Shown: positions 51,604-63,215, counted from the stretch's first letter. The stretch is DNA of 64,000 nucleotides from an uncultured Alphaproteobacteria bacterium (GCA_902826335.1 CADEEL010000002.1:14240-78239); one strand, 5' to 3'. Notes: generated by a model not told the origin, from the sequence alone. A program made the numbers and translations.

Positions 51604-51849
51604 TTACGGTTCAAAGTCCTCGAAAAACGGCTCGACCGCGCCCTTGAGCTTGATGGTCATGTCGTTGCCGTGGCGATCCTTAGTCTTGCCCACGGCGACA
51701 CGGATCCAGCCCTCGGTGACGCTGTATTCCTCGACATTGGTTTTCACCGCGCCGTTGAACCGGATGCCGACGCCGCGCGACAGCGCCGCCTCATCGTAAT
51801 GAGGGCTGGAAGGATGAACACAGAGGCGGTCGGGCGGTGCGTCAGACAT
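51604..51849 (-). CDS. DUF3297 family protein
   Basis: 81 residues, a conserved small protein of unknown function. The sequence RLCVHPSSPHYDEAALSRGVGIRFNGAVKTNVEEYSVTEGWIRV is the family pattern, followed by GNDMTIKLKGAVEPFFED. No signal peptide. The ATG at 51849 is used; the upstream extension runs into a repeat. Confidence 0.82.
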   Translation of the reverse strand: MSDAPPDRLCVHPSSPHYDEAALSRGVGIRFNGAVKTNVEEYSVTEGWIRVAVGKTKDRHGNDMTIKLKGAVEPFFEDFEP

Positions 51850-51860
51850 GGCGATTCCGG

Positions 51861-51965
51861 CTAGAGCGTTTTCCGACGAAGTGGATACCGGTTCGTCGTA
51901 GAAAACGTGGCAATTCAATTACCTAGAGCATGATCCCGATTCAATATGATCGGATCATGCTCTAG
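51861..51965. repeat. Two adjacent CTAGAGC palindromes, family B
   Basis: First unit: CTAGAGCGTTTTC..GAAAACG (51861-51907). Second unit: a perfect 14-bp inverted repeat CTAGAGCATGATCC / GGATCATGCTCTAG with a 15-nt centre (51923-51965). Same family as the interrupted element after hup. Confidence 0.75.
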
Positions 51966-51990
51966 CGCGGCGGCGTTGTCGCGCCGCCCA

Positions 51991-52042
51991 TTTCCCTCCC
52001 CGTTTACGGGGGAGGAGATTGCGAAGCAATCGGAGGGGGCGA
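51991..52042. repeat. Palindromic element, family C
   Basis: CCCTCCCCGTTTACGGGGGAGGAG followed by ATTGCGAAGCAAT and CGGAGGGGG: a hairpin plus a second stem, the same layout as the elements in the pdh region. It ends 9 nt before the DMT gene stop. Confidence 0.65.
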
Positions 52043-52050
52043 CATCACGA

Positions 52051-52950
52051 TTAGGCCTTGCGGGCGCGCAGCAGCAGCCACTGTCCGGCGAGCACACAGG
52101 CGAGGCCAGCAAACGCGGACACGCCCCAGGCCCGATGCTCAAACACGGCTGAGATCGCCATGGCGATGGGCGGCGTCAGGGCGGAAATGTAGGAGGCGCT
52201 CGCATAGCCGCGCCGTCGCGCGAGGCCATAATAGAGCAGGAACGCCACCACCGATCCGATGACGGAGAGATGCAGCAGGGACAAAACGTAGGGCCAGCTC
52301 AGCTCAAACGTCCAGGCGCGACCGGTGATCACGGCGAAGAGCGCCAGCAGCCCCGCGCCGTAGAGCATCGACCATGCCGTGAGCGCGGCGACCGGCGCTT
52401 GCGCCGCTTCGCCGCGACGGGCGAACGCGTTGCCGATCGCCGCGCCGATAACCCCGGCGAGCGTCAGCGCGATGCCCGCCGCCGCGCGCGCATCTGTCTC
52501 CGCCGCGACGATCTCGCCCCAGGAGAGGATTGCCACGCCGGCCATGCCCAGCATCGCCGCCGCCCAGGCCAGCGGAGATGCGCGGTCACGGAAGACGATG
52601 CGAAAGACAATAAGGTTGGTGAAGGCGAGCGAGGCGAAAATCACCGCCACCACGGCGGAAACGACACGCTCCTCGGCCCAATAAACAAAGGCGTAGTCGA
52701 TCGCGAAGGTGAAGAGGCCCATGCCGAAGGCGGCACCGTGTTGCGCGCGTGTGAGCAGTATGGGTTCACGTCGAAGTGTGCACCAGAGGGCGAGCAGCGC
52801 CGCCGCCAGCGCGAAGCGATAGACGATGGAGACGATCGGATCGACGCGGCCCAATTGCAGCGTGATCGCGTACCACGTCGTGCTCCAGGCCAACGTGCAG
52901 ATGACGATGGCGGCGAAGTCGGCGGGCGTCGGCCGCGTGTGTGTGCTCAC
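52051..52950 (-). CDS. DMT-superfamily (EamA) transporter
   Basis: About 299 residues with ten hydrophobic helices in two EamA repeats. Recognisable parts are ADFAAIVICTLAWSTTWYAITLQLG at the start, VIFASLAFTNLIVFRIVFRD in the first repeat, and SVVAFLLYYGLARRRGYASASYISALTPPIAMAIS in the second. Probable exporter of amino acids or metabolites. Start uncertain: GTG 52950 or TTG 52974, neither with a good Shine-Dalgarno sequence. A repeat lies just upstream. Confidence 0.85.
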   Translation of the reverse strand: MSTHTRPTPADFAAIVICTLAWSTTWYAITLQLGRVDPIVSIVYRFALAAALLALWCTLRREPILLTRAQHGAAFGMGLFTFAIDYAFVYWAEERVVSAVVAVIFASLAFTNLIVFRIVFRDRASPLAWAAAMLGMAGVAILSWGEIVAAETDARAAAGIALTLAGVIGAAIGNAFARRGEAAQAPVAALTAWSMLYGAGLLALFAVITGRAWTFELSWPYVLSLLHLSVIGSVVAFLLYYGLARRRGYASASYISALTPPIAMAISAVFEHRAWGVSAFAGLACVLAGQWLLLRARKA

Positions 52951-52980
52951 GTCGCGTAGCCGTTGGTCACGCAAGCGCTT

Positions 52981-53022
52981 TCCCCTCCCCTAGAGGGGGA
53001 GCGGGCAGGGGGTGGGGTGGCG
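52981..53022. repeat. CCCCTCCCC-type palindromic element upstream of DMT gene
   Basis: CCCCTCCCCTAGAGGGGGAG followed by CAGGGGGTGGGG. An inverted partner CACCCCCACCCTACCCTCCCCCCCTCCAGGGGGG lies at about 53108-53146. Together they form a BIME-like pair filling the gap between the DMT gene and eno. Confidence 0.55.
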
Positions 53023-53178
53023 GGCGCATCATGACGCCCGACGCACTCAGCGCGCGAATTGGGGAATTCCACTCCGCACGCAACTTTCCAACGCAGTGCA
53101 TGCAACCAACACCCCCACCCTACCCTCCCCCCCTCCAGGGGGGGCGTTTTTGTGTTCTGGTCTCTCTGGTCTCTTGGC

Positions 53179-54534
<1,356 letters not shown>

Positions 54535-54704
54535 CTATTTTCGCGCGCATTCATGGCGCCGCTCATGGAAACGCTGAGGCGCGCGCGGGGCCGGCGCCGG
54601 CTCACGGAACCGAGCGACTTCACCCCGCCGGATTTGGTGCGCCGCGCCCAGCGGAGGGTGAGCTTAGCCCCTCAGTGTCATCGCCCACGTAAAATTCTCA
54701 TTCG

Positions 54705-55328
54705 CTAATTGATCGAGACGTCGCCGCCCATGGCGCGCGCCACGCGATTAGTGGCGGGGCGCCCATCCACTTCGATGACGCCGCCCATGGCCGCGTCCGC
54801 CTCAACAGATTCTGACGCGAACACATCCACGTTGGCGCCCATCGCGGCGTCAACGCGCACGGCGCGGCAACGCAGATCGCGCGCATCGAGATTGGCGCCC
54901 ATGGCGGCGTCGGCGGTGAGGCGCCCGCACGCGCCGGAGAGCGTGAGATTGGCGCCCATGGCGGCATCGGCGCTGAGCGCCGCGACATCGAGGCCGCGCG
55001 CGCTGACGTCAGCACCCATCACGGCTTCCACCGCGTCGAGGCGCGGGGTCACGATCGTCACCCGCGCCAGGCGTCCGCGCGATCCGCAGAACAACGTGCA
55101 GCGCTGGCGCACATGCAGCACGCCGTTGGCGACATAAATACGTGTGCGGCCAAGGCCGCGCGCGGTTCCGTCAGCGATGACTGAAGTCGCCGCGCCCTGC
55201 GTGATCTCGACCACGTAAGGTCCCGCAACATCCACGGCATGGAAGGCGGGCGTGTTCAGCGTGCGGGTTTCCGCGAAGGCCGGCGCGGCCGCCAGGCACA
55301 GAGCGCCAGCCAGGATCAGCGTTCTCAT
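54705..55328 (-). CDS. DUF2807-type surface/periplasmic beta-helix protein
   Basis: 207 residues: signal peptide about 1-19 (ending AFAE), then the GIN-type DUF2807 fold beginning FHAVDVAGPYVVEITQG. The second half contains at least four repeats of the pattern DAAMGAN-x-D/T (for example TADAAMGANLDARDL), one per beta-helix rung. One disulfide is likely between the cysteines in CTLFCGS. GGGAGGG precedes the ATG. Exported; function unknown. Confidence 0.8.
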   Translation of the reverse strand: MRTLILAGALCLAAAPAFAETRTLNTPAFHAVDVAGPYVVEITQGAATSVIADGTARGLGRTRIYVANGVLHVRQRCTLFCGSRGRLARVTIVTPRLDAVEAVMGADVSARGLDVAALSADAAMGANLTLSGACGRLTADAAMGANLDARDLRCRAVRVDAAMGANVDVFASESVEADAAMGGVIEVDGRPATNRVARAMGGDVSIN

Positions 55329-55398
55329 GATGTCCCTCCCTGGCCCGCGTGCGGGCCTTGGAGGCAGAGATGCGCGCGCTCGGCGCTTTGGATGCGCC

Positions 55399-55968
55399 TT
55401 AAGCACACCCCTCGATATAGAGGATGGATTCGTCCCCCACATGAAGCGCCGTAGCGACGCCCTGGGCGCTCATTTCAAAGCGCAGGCCGCGCGTGTTCGG
55501 ACGAACCCAGACCACCAGATCGTGCGCCGGAGCTTCGTCATACGGCGCCGGCTCGGTGCGCGCATTGGGGAACGCGGCGCGGATTTGCGCATCCGTGCTG
55601 CCGAGCCCCAGGCCTTGGGCGGTGCGGGCATCGGGCGCGCCTTCGTCCGTAACGCGGCTGATCCGGCCGTTCCTCGCCATGTAATAGATTTCGTTCTCGC
55701 GCGGATCGCCTTCAACGCGAAAGGTCTGGCACTCGACGCTGTCTTCGAGGCCGGCGTCGACAATGAGCGGCCGGCCAAGCGCCGCCGAGGCTTCAGCGAC
55801 GGTCATACCGATCCGCACGGGGCCAAACGCCTCAGCGGACATGGTCAACATCGGCGGGGGCGCGGCCGGGTTTGTCGGGGCGACGGTCGCCTCGGCCCGC
55901 GGGGCCTGCGGCGCGCTCTGCCCGCACGCGGCGAGGGCGAGGGCCAGCACAAGCGCGCCGCGTCGCAT
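55399..55968 (-). CDS. Predicted lipoprotein with a BamE-like motif
   Basis: 189 residues; lipoprotein signal MRRGALVLALALAAC (lipobox LAAC). After a Pro/Ala linker, FGPVRIGMTVAEASAALGRPL matches the G-M-T-x-x-x-x-x-x-LG helix found in BamE/SmpA-like folds, followed by a beta-rich tail with YYMARNGRISRV. No known family beyond that resemblance. Located 5 nt after the rpmF stop, so co-transcribed. Confidence 0.72.
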   Translation of the reverse strand: MRRGALVLALALAACGQSAPQAPRAEATVAPTNPAAPPPMLTMSAEAFGPVRIGMTVAEASAALGRPLIVDAGLEDSVECQTFRVEGDPRENEIYYMARNGRISRVTDEGAPDARTAQGLGLGSTDAQIRAAFPNARTEPAPYDEAPAHDLVVWVRPNTRGLRFEMSAQGVATALHVGDESILYIEGCA

Positions 55969-55973
55969 CGGCC

Positions 55974-56156
55974 CTATTCTTCCTTGGGCTTGAGGATCTG
56001 CTTGCCGCGATACTTGCCGGTCTTGAGATCGATATGGTGCGGGCGGCGCAGTTCGCCGGATTCCGCATCCTCGATGTAGGAATTGGCCTTCAGCGCATCG
56101 TGGGCGCGGCGCATGCCCCGGCGGGAGGGCGAAGTTTTTCGCTTGGGGACGGCCAC
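55974..56156 (-). CDS. rpmF: Ribosomal protein L32
   Basis: 60-residue zinc-free L32: [21 protein letters not shown] at the N-terminus and [22 protein letters not shown] at the end. No CxxC zinc ribbon, the usual alphaproteobacterial type. GTG start, taken because the family begins (M)AVPKRK. First gene of a rpmF-lipoprotein pair. Confidence 0.96.
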   Translation of the reverse strand: MAVPKRKTSPSRRGMRRAHDALKANSYIEDAESGELRRPHHIDLKTGKYRGKQILKPKEE

Positions 56157-56296
56157 GGGCGCGCTCCAAATTGATGGGAAGGCGCGCGTATAGAGCCTCA
56201 CCCGGCCCCATGCAAGCGGGCGATGGCGCCGCCTGCTGCGCGTCTGGACTGGCGCGGCGGGCGCCGCCCGGTAAAATGGGTTCGGATGGGGCCCCA

Positions 56297-57775
56297 ATGA
56301 CAACGACTGAACCGCAGGACAACACAATCCGGCTCGCCTCGATCGTGGCGGTCGATATGTGCGGCTTTTCGACCATGTCGGAAAAAGACCAGCAGCGCGC
56401 GGCCCGCCAGGTCGAGGCGCTGCGCGGGCGGGTGCAGGCGATCGCGAGCGCCAATGGCGGGCGCATCTTCAACACCGCCGGCGACGGCTTCATGCTGGAG
56501 TTCGCCTCGGCCGGCTCGGCGCTCGGCGCCATTCAGGACCTGCTCGACAAACGCCCCAAGAACGAGCCCGACATCCGCATCGGCGCCCATGTCGGCGATG
56601 TGGTCGTTACGCTGAACACCGATTTGCTTGGGCACGGCGTCAATGTCGCGGCGCGGCTGCAGGCGCTGGCCGCGCCGAATACGGCGCTGGTTTCGGGAGA
56701 GTTCCGCTCCATGGCGCGCAACAGCCCGGCGGCGGCGTTCGTTTCGCGCGGGCGCCAGCCGCTCGATAACATCGAACAGCGCGTGCACACGTTCGCCATT
56801 CTCTCCAACAAGGCGCGCACGCGCCGCTTGCTGACGCGCATTGGCGCGGGCGCCGGCGCGCTGGCCATTGCGGTTGCGCTCGTATTCGTGACGCCGCCGG
56901 CGCTGGACTTTTTGCAGCGTCAACAATTCCTGCGTCCGCAGGCGGCGGCGTCTCCAAGCGACCCCGATCACGCTGCCGCGCCGCCGATCGTCGCGCCCGC
57001 GCCGACGCCGACTGTTGCGCCCGTGCAAGCGGTCACCGCGCCGCCAGCCGCGCCGCGCCCAGGAGATACGGTCCGCGATTGTGAAACCTGCCCTGAGCTC
57101 GTGTTGCTGCCGGGAGGAACCTTCCAGATGGGCTCGCCGGCCGGCCAAAGCGGCGCGTTCGACACCGAACGCCCACTGCATGAAGTGCGTATCGCTCCGT
57201 TCGCGGCGGGCAAATATGAAGTGACGTACGCGGAATGGGACGCCTGCGCCTCGGCCGGCGGCTGCGCGCGCTTATTCCCATCGGATCGCGGCTGGGGACG
57301 CGGGCGCCGCCCCGTCGTCGGCGTGTCGTGGCGCGACGCGCAAGCCTATATCGCGTGGCTGAACGGCACGACGAGTGGGCCCGATTATCGTCTGCTCAGC
57401 GAAGCGGAATGGGAATACGCCGCGCGCGCCGGCGCCGGAACTCGTTTTGCACTTGGCGATCAGATCGCGCGCAGCCAGGCGGTGTATTCGGCGCGGCAAA
57501 CCGATCCGGTCGGAACGTACGCCGCGAACGCGTTTGGCCTCTTTGACATGCATGGCAACGCGGCCGAATGGGTCGCCGATTGCCACAACGCGACCTATCT
57601 CGGCGCGCCAAGCGACGGGCGCGCCTGGACAAGCGGGCAATGCGCGAACCGCATTTATCGTGGCGGCGCGTGGCGCGATCAGGCGAGCGCACTGCGCGCG
57701 GCTAATCGGCGCCGCGCCAACGCCGGCTTGCGCGATTCCACCATCGGCTTCCGCGTCGCGCGCGATGTGAACTGA
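56297..57775 (+). CDS. Class III nucleotide cyclase-transmembrane-SUMF1 fusion protein
   Basis: 492 residues. Residues 1-175 are a class III adenylate/guanylate cyclase domain. The metal-binding Asp lies in [11 protein letters not shown], the second in [11 protein letters not shown], and the transition-state Asn and Arg in [10 protein letters not shown], so activity is plausible. One transmembrane helix lies at about 195-215 ([19 protein letters not shown]). A Pro/Ala-rich segment follows, then a SUMF1/FGE-sulfatase domain from about 255 ([52 protein letters not shown]). The SUMF1 part lacks an evident catalytic cysteine pair and may be a sensor. The ATG at 56297 is used. Confidence 0.88.
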   Translation: MTTTEPQDNTIRLASIVAVDMCGFSTMSEKDQQRAARQVEALRGRVQAIASANGGRIFNTAGDGFMLEFASAGSALGAIQDLLDKRPKNEPDIRIGAHVGDVVVTLNTDLLGHGVNVAARLQALAAPNTALVSGEFRSMARNSPAAAFVSRGRQPLDNIEQRVHTFAILSNKARTRRLLTRIGAGAGALAIAVALVFVTPPALDFLQRQQFLRPQAAASPSDPDHAAAPPIVAPAPTPTVAPVQAVTAPPAAPRPGDTVRDCETCPELVLLPGGTFQMGSPAGQSGAFDTERPLHEVRIAPFAAGKYEVTYAEWDACASAGGCARLFPSDRGWGRGRRPVVGVSWRDAQAYIAWLNGTTSGPDYRLLSEAEWEYAARAGAGTRFALGDQIARSQAVYSARQTDPVGTYAANAFGLFDMHGNAAEWVADCHNATYLGAPSDGRAWTSGQCANRIYRGGAWRDQASALRAANRRRANAGLRDSTIGFRVARDVN

Positions 57776-57785
57776 GGGGCCAGCC

Positions 57786-58457
57786 ATGCCGATCACGCGC
57801 GATGTATTCCGCACGACCCACCCACGCACGTATCAGGAGCTGCGCGGCGACATCCGCAATGGCGATATGCTGCTCTGCTCCGGCCATGGCGCGTTCTCGC
57901 GCATGATCCAAATGGCGACCTGGTCGAACTGGAGCCATGTCGGGTTCATATTCCGCCTGGACGATATTGACCGCATCATGGTGCTGGAAAGCGTGGAGCG
58001 CGCGGGCGTGCGCGCCATTCCGCTCAGCGTGCTGGTCGACGGCAATGGTAAGAGCCGTTCGCCCTATCGCGGGCGTCTCGCTATCGCGCGACACGCGGCT
58101 TTTAACGAGGCCGTCAGCCCAGAAAAAATGAAACAGATGACGCAATTCGCGCTTGATCGGCTGGCCAGCGGCTATGACATGAGCGAGGTGTTGAAGATCG
58201 CCGCACGGATCATGCTGGGCGCGTTCCGCATTCGTGTGCCGGGCGTGCTGCGGCCGGACGATGAATATATCTGCTCCGAATACGCCTATGAGTGCTACCG
58301 CCATATCGGCGTCGAGATACCCGGCCATCCGCTCGGCTTCGTCGCACCGAGCGATTTCGCGCGTTGCGAGCATGTGGATCTTGTCGGCGTGGTAAAGACC
58401 CGGGCCAGCCCCAAACGCATCCGCGCGCCGAGGGCGGCGGCGACGCAGGCGGCTTGA
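57786..58457 (+). CDS. YiiX-like permuted papain-fold hydrolase (DUF830)
   Basis: 223 residues of the permuted NlpC/P60 family: the histidine comes first (WSNWSHVGFIFR, about residue 50), an acidic residue follows in VLESVERAGV, and the catalytic Cys lies later in DEYICSEYAYECYRHIG. No signal peptide. Family members are lipid- or peptidoglycan-related hydrolases. It starts 10 nt after the cyclase-SUMF1 gene, so a shared transcript is likely. Substrate unknown. Confidence 0.85.
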   Translation: MPITRDVFRTTHPRTYQELRGDIRNGDMLLCSGHGAFSRMIQMATWSNWSHVGFIFRLDDIDRIMVLESVERAGVRAIPLSVLVDGNGKSRSPYRGRLAIARHAAFNEAVSPEKMKQMTQFALDRLASGYDMSEVLKIAARIMLGAFRIRVPGVLRPDDEYICSEYAYECYRHIGVEIPGHPLGFVAPSDFARCEHVDLVGVVKTRASPKRIRAPRAAATQAA

Positions 58458-58480
58458 ATGCGGGGGTCCACCGCGATATG

Positions 58481-58498
58481 TTAGCCAGATTTAGCTAA
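58481..58498. promoter_or_regulatory. Probable operator of the toxin-antitoxin operon
   Basis: TTAGC-N8-GCTAA, with a perfect TTAGCTAA palindrome at 58491-58498, 10 nt before the antitoxin ATG. Such palindromes in the leader are typical binding sites for the antitoxin or its complex; this is inferred from position and symmetry. Confidence 0.45.
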
Positions 58499-58508
58499 GG
58501 CGGCCCCG

Positions 58509-58757
58509 ATGTCCACGGTCAACATGCTCGACGCAAAAACGAACCTATCGCGTCTGGTCGAGGCCGTCGAAAGCGGGGCTGAGGCGGAGATCGTGATCGC
58601 ACGCAACGGGCGCCCGGCGGCGAAGCTTGTTCCTGTGGGACACGTTGCGAAAGGTCAGCGCATTGGCGTGGCGAAGGGGAAGTTCGTCGCGCCCGAGCCT
58701 GACAAAGCGTTCGATGCGGAGGCCGCCGCCGTATTTATGGCCAAGCCAAAAGCTTGA
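58509..58757 (+). CDS. Phd/YefM-family antitoxin
   Basis: 82 residues. The Phd/YefM DNA-binding N-terminus is clear: MSTVNMLDAKTNLSRLVEAVESG, then AEIVIARNGRPAAKLVPV. The C-terminal region (DKAFDAEAAAVFMAK) should wrap around the toxin. The stop overlaps the TTG start of the toxin by 4 nt, so production is coupled. Confidence 0.88.
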   Translation: MSTVNMLDAKTNLSRLVEAVESGAEAEIVIARNGRPAAKLVPVGHVAKGQRIGVAKGKFVAPEPDKAFDAEAAAVFMAKPKA

Positions 58758-59149
58758 GGTTGCTGCTCGATACGCACATCGCCTTGTGGGCGATCACCGA
58801 TAGCCCCCGCCTGCACACCGCCGCGCGTGACCTCATCATGGCGCCGGACAATGTGATCCATGTGAGCGCGGCGAGCCTGTGGGAGATCGCGATCAAGCAT
58901 GCGTTGAAGCGGCGCGGCGCCAGCGCCATGCCGATTTCAGCAACCGAAGCACACGGGTATTTTCGGGCGGCAGGCTATGCGCCGCTGGCGATCACCGCCG
59001 AGCACGCCGTTGCAGTGGAGTCGCTGCCCGCGCATCACGCCGATCCCTTCGATCGCATGCTCATCGCGCAGGCGCGCACCGAGCCGCTTCGGCTTGTGAC
59101 GCAGGACGCGGAGCTCGCCGCGTATGGGGAGATGGTGATAGTGGTGTGA
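58754..59149 (+). CDS. PIN-domain ribonuclease toxin (VapC family)
   Basis: 131 residues. Acidic active-site residues of the PIN fold: Asp6 (LLLDTHIALW), Glu44 (SLWEIAIK), Asp97/Asp100 (HADPFDRMLIAQA) and Asp118 (TQDAE), so it is probably an active RNase cleaving tRNA or mRNA. TTG start within the antitoxin stop. The Phd-type antitoxin with a PIN toxin is a common pairing. Confidence 0.9.
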   Translation: MRLLLDTHIALWAITDSPRLHTAARDLIMAPDNVIHVSAASLWEIAIKHALKRRGASAMPISATEAHGYFRAAGYAPLAITAEHAVAVESLPAHHADPFDRMLIAQARTEPLRLVTQDAELAAYGEMVIVV

Positions 59150-59175
59150 CGCGCGCGTGGCGCGTTCCTCGCCGC

Positions 59176-59796
59176 TTAGCTCCGCGGCAGCGCGTAATCG
59201 CCCACGCTCGTGTCCTGGAACGCAGGCAACACCGCGCATCGCGCCCAGAACTCATTCAGGCGTGGATAGGCATCGCCCGTCAGAACATCCGGCATCGACA
59301 ACGCCAGGTAACCCAAGAGGCAACCGGTTGTGATCTGCACCTGATCGAGCCGTTCGCGCGCGCGCCAGTCTTCACGCTCGAGTGCAGTCAACGCACCAAG
59401 CGCCTGCGTGCTGCAGCGTTCGATCCAGTCTGGCCATCGCAGCGCGGCCGGGCGCATGAGCCGCTCATAATTGACGGCGCCGAATTTTTCGACGGCGCCG
59501 GTCGCCAGCGCGATGATTTGCATGGCGCGCGTTCGCTCTGGCCCAGATGTGGGCATGAGCGCCCGCGCCGGCCCCACTTCGCGGTCAAGCCAATCGAGGA
59601 TGGCGAAGGAATCGATCAGCGTCTCGCCGCTATCCAGCGTCAGCGAGGGAATGCGCGCCAGCGGATTGATGCGGCGCATCTCGTCGAAATCGCCGAACAC
59701 GGAGCGCGTGTCGTGCTCGAACGGCATGCCGAGCGTGATTAGGGAAATTGCCACGCGCCGCACGAACGGGGAATCGTACTGGCCGACGAGGATCAT
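59176..59796 (-). CDS. Glutathione S-transferase family protein
   Basis: 206 residues with a thioredoxin-like N-terminal domain (ILVGQYDSPFVRRVAISLITLGMPFEH), cis-Pro in ARIPSLTLDSGETLIDSFAILDWLD (GSH-binding), and an all-helical C-terminal domain. The Ser or Tyr after QYD could activate GSH. Substrate unknown. Converges with the PIN toxin gene. Confidence 0.88.
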   Translation of the reverse strand: MILVGQYDSPFVRRVAISLITLGMPFEHDTRSVFGDFDEMRRINPLARIPSLTLDSGETLIDSFAILDWLDREVGPARALMPTSGPERTRAMQIIALATGAVEKFGAVNYERLMRPAALRWPDWIERCSTQALGALTALEREDWRARERLDQVQITTGCLLGYLALSMPDVLTGDAYPRLNEFWARCAVLPAFQDTSVGDYALPRS

Positions 59797-59824
59797 GGGG
59801 CACTCTAAATCAACACGGGCCCTA

Positions 59825-60781
59825 TTAGGCCGACTTTGCCAACTCTATCGTTTCGTAGGACAGCCTTTCGGACTGTATCGCATGTGAGTCCCACCAGGTC
59901 TGAAGCTCGTCGCGACGATTTTCCGCCAAAAAGGGCAAGTGTAGGCGTTCAAGTACGTCAAACTGCGGTGTCGCGACGCCCAGGGCACATGGCCCTTCGT
60001 GCAGAATGGACTCAGAAATGAAGTTGCCAATTTGAGCCAATTCTCTGTGAATCGCGGTTACTTCGCCAAGAGTAATCTCGAACTCCGACTTCAGTTTGGC
60101 GCGTGATTTCTTGTCAGAAGCATGAAAAAGGAACTTGTTTGCCGCTCCAATAAATGGACGCGCTCGGCTATCCTCAATTCTTTTCATCAGGACGTTGAAT
60201 GTTTGCTCGCTGATTAGATCATCTCGTGCGCGCTTGTCTGAAGTCTTTCCAGAAAGTTGATCGAATAACTCATGAGCGCGCTGAGAGTCGTCCGGCTCAC
60301 GGGCTTGAAAAACTGGGCCTTGGCGAGCCTGAGCCAACATTTCTTGTGTTTGCTTTTGCTGGGCCGCTTCATAGTCATACGGTGCGCCATCAACGCATAC
60401 ATAGACCTCCCGGGTGATCAGCGAGCGATGATGCGCCACATCGGACGCGACACGTCTTAGGGAAATAACATCCATCCCTCGATCGAGCAGCCGCCGGATG
60501 GCGACAGCTTGTCCCGCGACGTATCCCGCATCTAGCGCTTCGGACAGCGTGCCATTGAACGCCGCAAATTGTGTGTCTTGCGTGCGGCGCGATTCATTTA
60601 TCAGTCGAAAAACAGCATCAAACCAAAACATGGAAGAGAACTGGTTTGTCAACGAATTGGGATCGTCTGCTGATAGACACCATTCGCGCCAGCGATCCAG
60701 GTGCTCGCGGTAGGTACTGAGCCGGGCTTGGTCCGTGACGTCGCACTCTTTGATGCCAATTTTGTACGTATGTTGGCCCAC
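59825..60781 (-). CDS. Unassigned helical protein of lower GC content
   Basis: 318 residues, not recognised. No signal or membrane segments; mostly alpha-helical with a conserved-looking RRLLDRGMDVISLRRVASDVAHHRSLITRE core. That core vaguely recalls HEPN/AbiU2-type proteins, but the similarity is weak. Base composition is clearly less GC-rich than its neighbours, and the codon use differs, suggesting recent acquisition. It lies between GST and pyrG, in the same direction as both, with no operon partner. Treat function as unknown. Confidence 0.6.
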   Translation of the reverse strand: MGQHTYKIGIKECDVTDQARLSTYREHLDRWREWCLSADDPNSLTNQFSSMFWFDAVFRLINESRRTQDTQFAAFNGTLSEALDAGYVAGQAVAIRRLLDRGMDVISLRRVASDVAHHRSLITREVYVCVDGAPYDYEAAQQKQTQEMLAQARQGPVFQAREPDDSQRAHELFDQLSGKTSDKRARDDLISEQTFNVLMKRIEDSRARPFIGAANKFLFHASDKKSRAKLKSEFEITLGEVTAIHRELAQIGNFISESILHEGPCALGVATPQFDVLERLHLPFLAENRRDELQTWWDSHAIQSERLSYETIELAKSA

Positions 60782-60791
60782 GGTTCTGCCC

Positions 60792-62456
<1,665 letters not shown>

Positions 62457-62495
62457 TCACAATGCCGCGCGCGCGGGCAAAGACCCGCGCATGGC

Positions 62496-63215
62496 TCATT
62501 GATCGGGACCGGCCCTCGGCCGCAGGGCGGGCGGCGGAGGCGTTTGTGTTTGGCTCGATTCGGCCGGCGCCGTCGCGGGGGCGGTCTGAGTCGGCGTGGT
62601 GCGGGCCGGGCGCGGCGCTGGCGTAGCTGCTGGCGTCGCTGCTGGCGGACGTTGGGCCGCCGCCGGTTGAGCCCGAGGCGCGGTTTGCTGCGGTTGCGCA
62701 CGCGTCGCTGGTTGGGGCGCTGCGCGCTGCGGCGCGGGGGCGGCGGCCTGGGTCAAGGGCCCGGCGCGCCGCTCGGCGGCGGCTGGCGCGGGCGCGGTGG
62801 GGGCGGCGCGAACCGGCGCGGGCGCCACGGCCGGCGGCATTGTGACGGCGGCCGTTTGCTCCGGCGCTTGGGTCGCATCTTCTGGCGTCGTTACGGCCGG
62901 CGCGGGCGTTGGCGTGGTGCGCACGGGCGGACGAACAGGCGCCGTGATCGGTGCGGCGCTGAGATCGATCGAGCGCTCCATGCGGCGTTCATCGGCGCCA
63001 GCCAGCCAGGTCAAGGTCAAGGAGAGAGCCAAAAAGCCCGCGCCGGCGAAGCCGGTTAAACGGGCCAGCATGTCCGCCGCGCCGCGCCCCGTCATGAAGG
63101 CGCCGCCGCCCCCGCCGCCCATGCCAAGCGCGCCGCCCTCGGAACGCTGCAGCAGAACCAGCCCTATGAGCGCGGCGGCGATCAGCAAATGAACGATCAA
63201 AAGCAGGGTTTGCAT
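62496..63215 (-). CDS. secG: SecG translocase subunit with long Pro/Ala/Gln-rich tail
   Basis: Membrane subunit of the SecYEG channel. Two transmembrane helices lie at about 2-20 and 50-72, separated by the conserved RSEGGALGMGGGGGGAFMTGRGAADMLARLT loop. The 239-residue protein is much longer than a typical SecG (about 75-150) because of a C-terminal tail of some 160 residues. The tail is rich in Pro, Ala, Gln and Thr with little secondary structure. Such tails occur in alphaproteobacteria but this one is long. Order tpiA, secG, pyrG is a common alphaproteobacterial arrangement. Confidence 0.9.
   Translation of the reverse strand: MQTLLLIVHLLIAAALIGLVLLQRSEGGALGMGGGGGGAFMTGRGAADMLARLTGFAGAGFLALSLTLTWLAGADERRMERSIDLSAAPITAPVRPPVRTTPTPAPAVTTPEDATQAPEQTAAVTMPPAVAPAPVRAAPTAPAPAAAERRAGPLTQAAAPAPQRAAPQPATRAQPQQTAPRAQPAAAQRPPAATPAATPAPRPARTTPTQTAPATAPAESSQTQTPPPPALRPRAGPDQ

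Noticed and set aside
57102..57775. Active formylglycine-generating enzyme
   Set aside because: Only the SUMF1 fold is visible; the usual catalytic cysteine pair is not evident, and no sulfatase is nearby.
58509..60781. Small genomic island carrying the toxin-antitoxin pair and unassigned gene
   Set aside because: No integrase, attachment repeat or tRNA boundary seen, and GST between them has normal composition.
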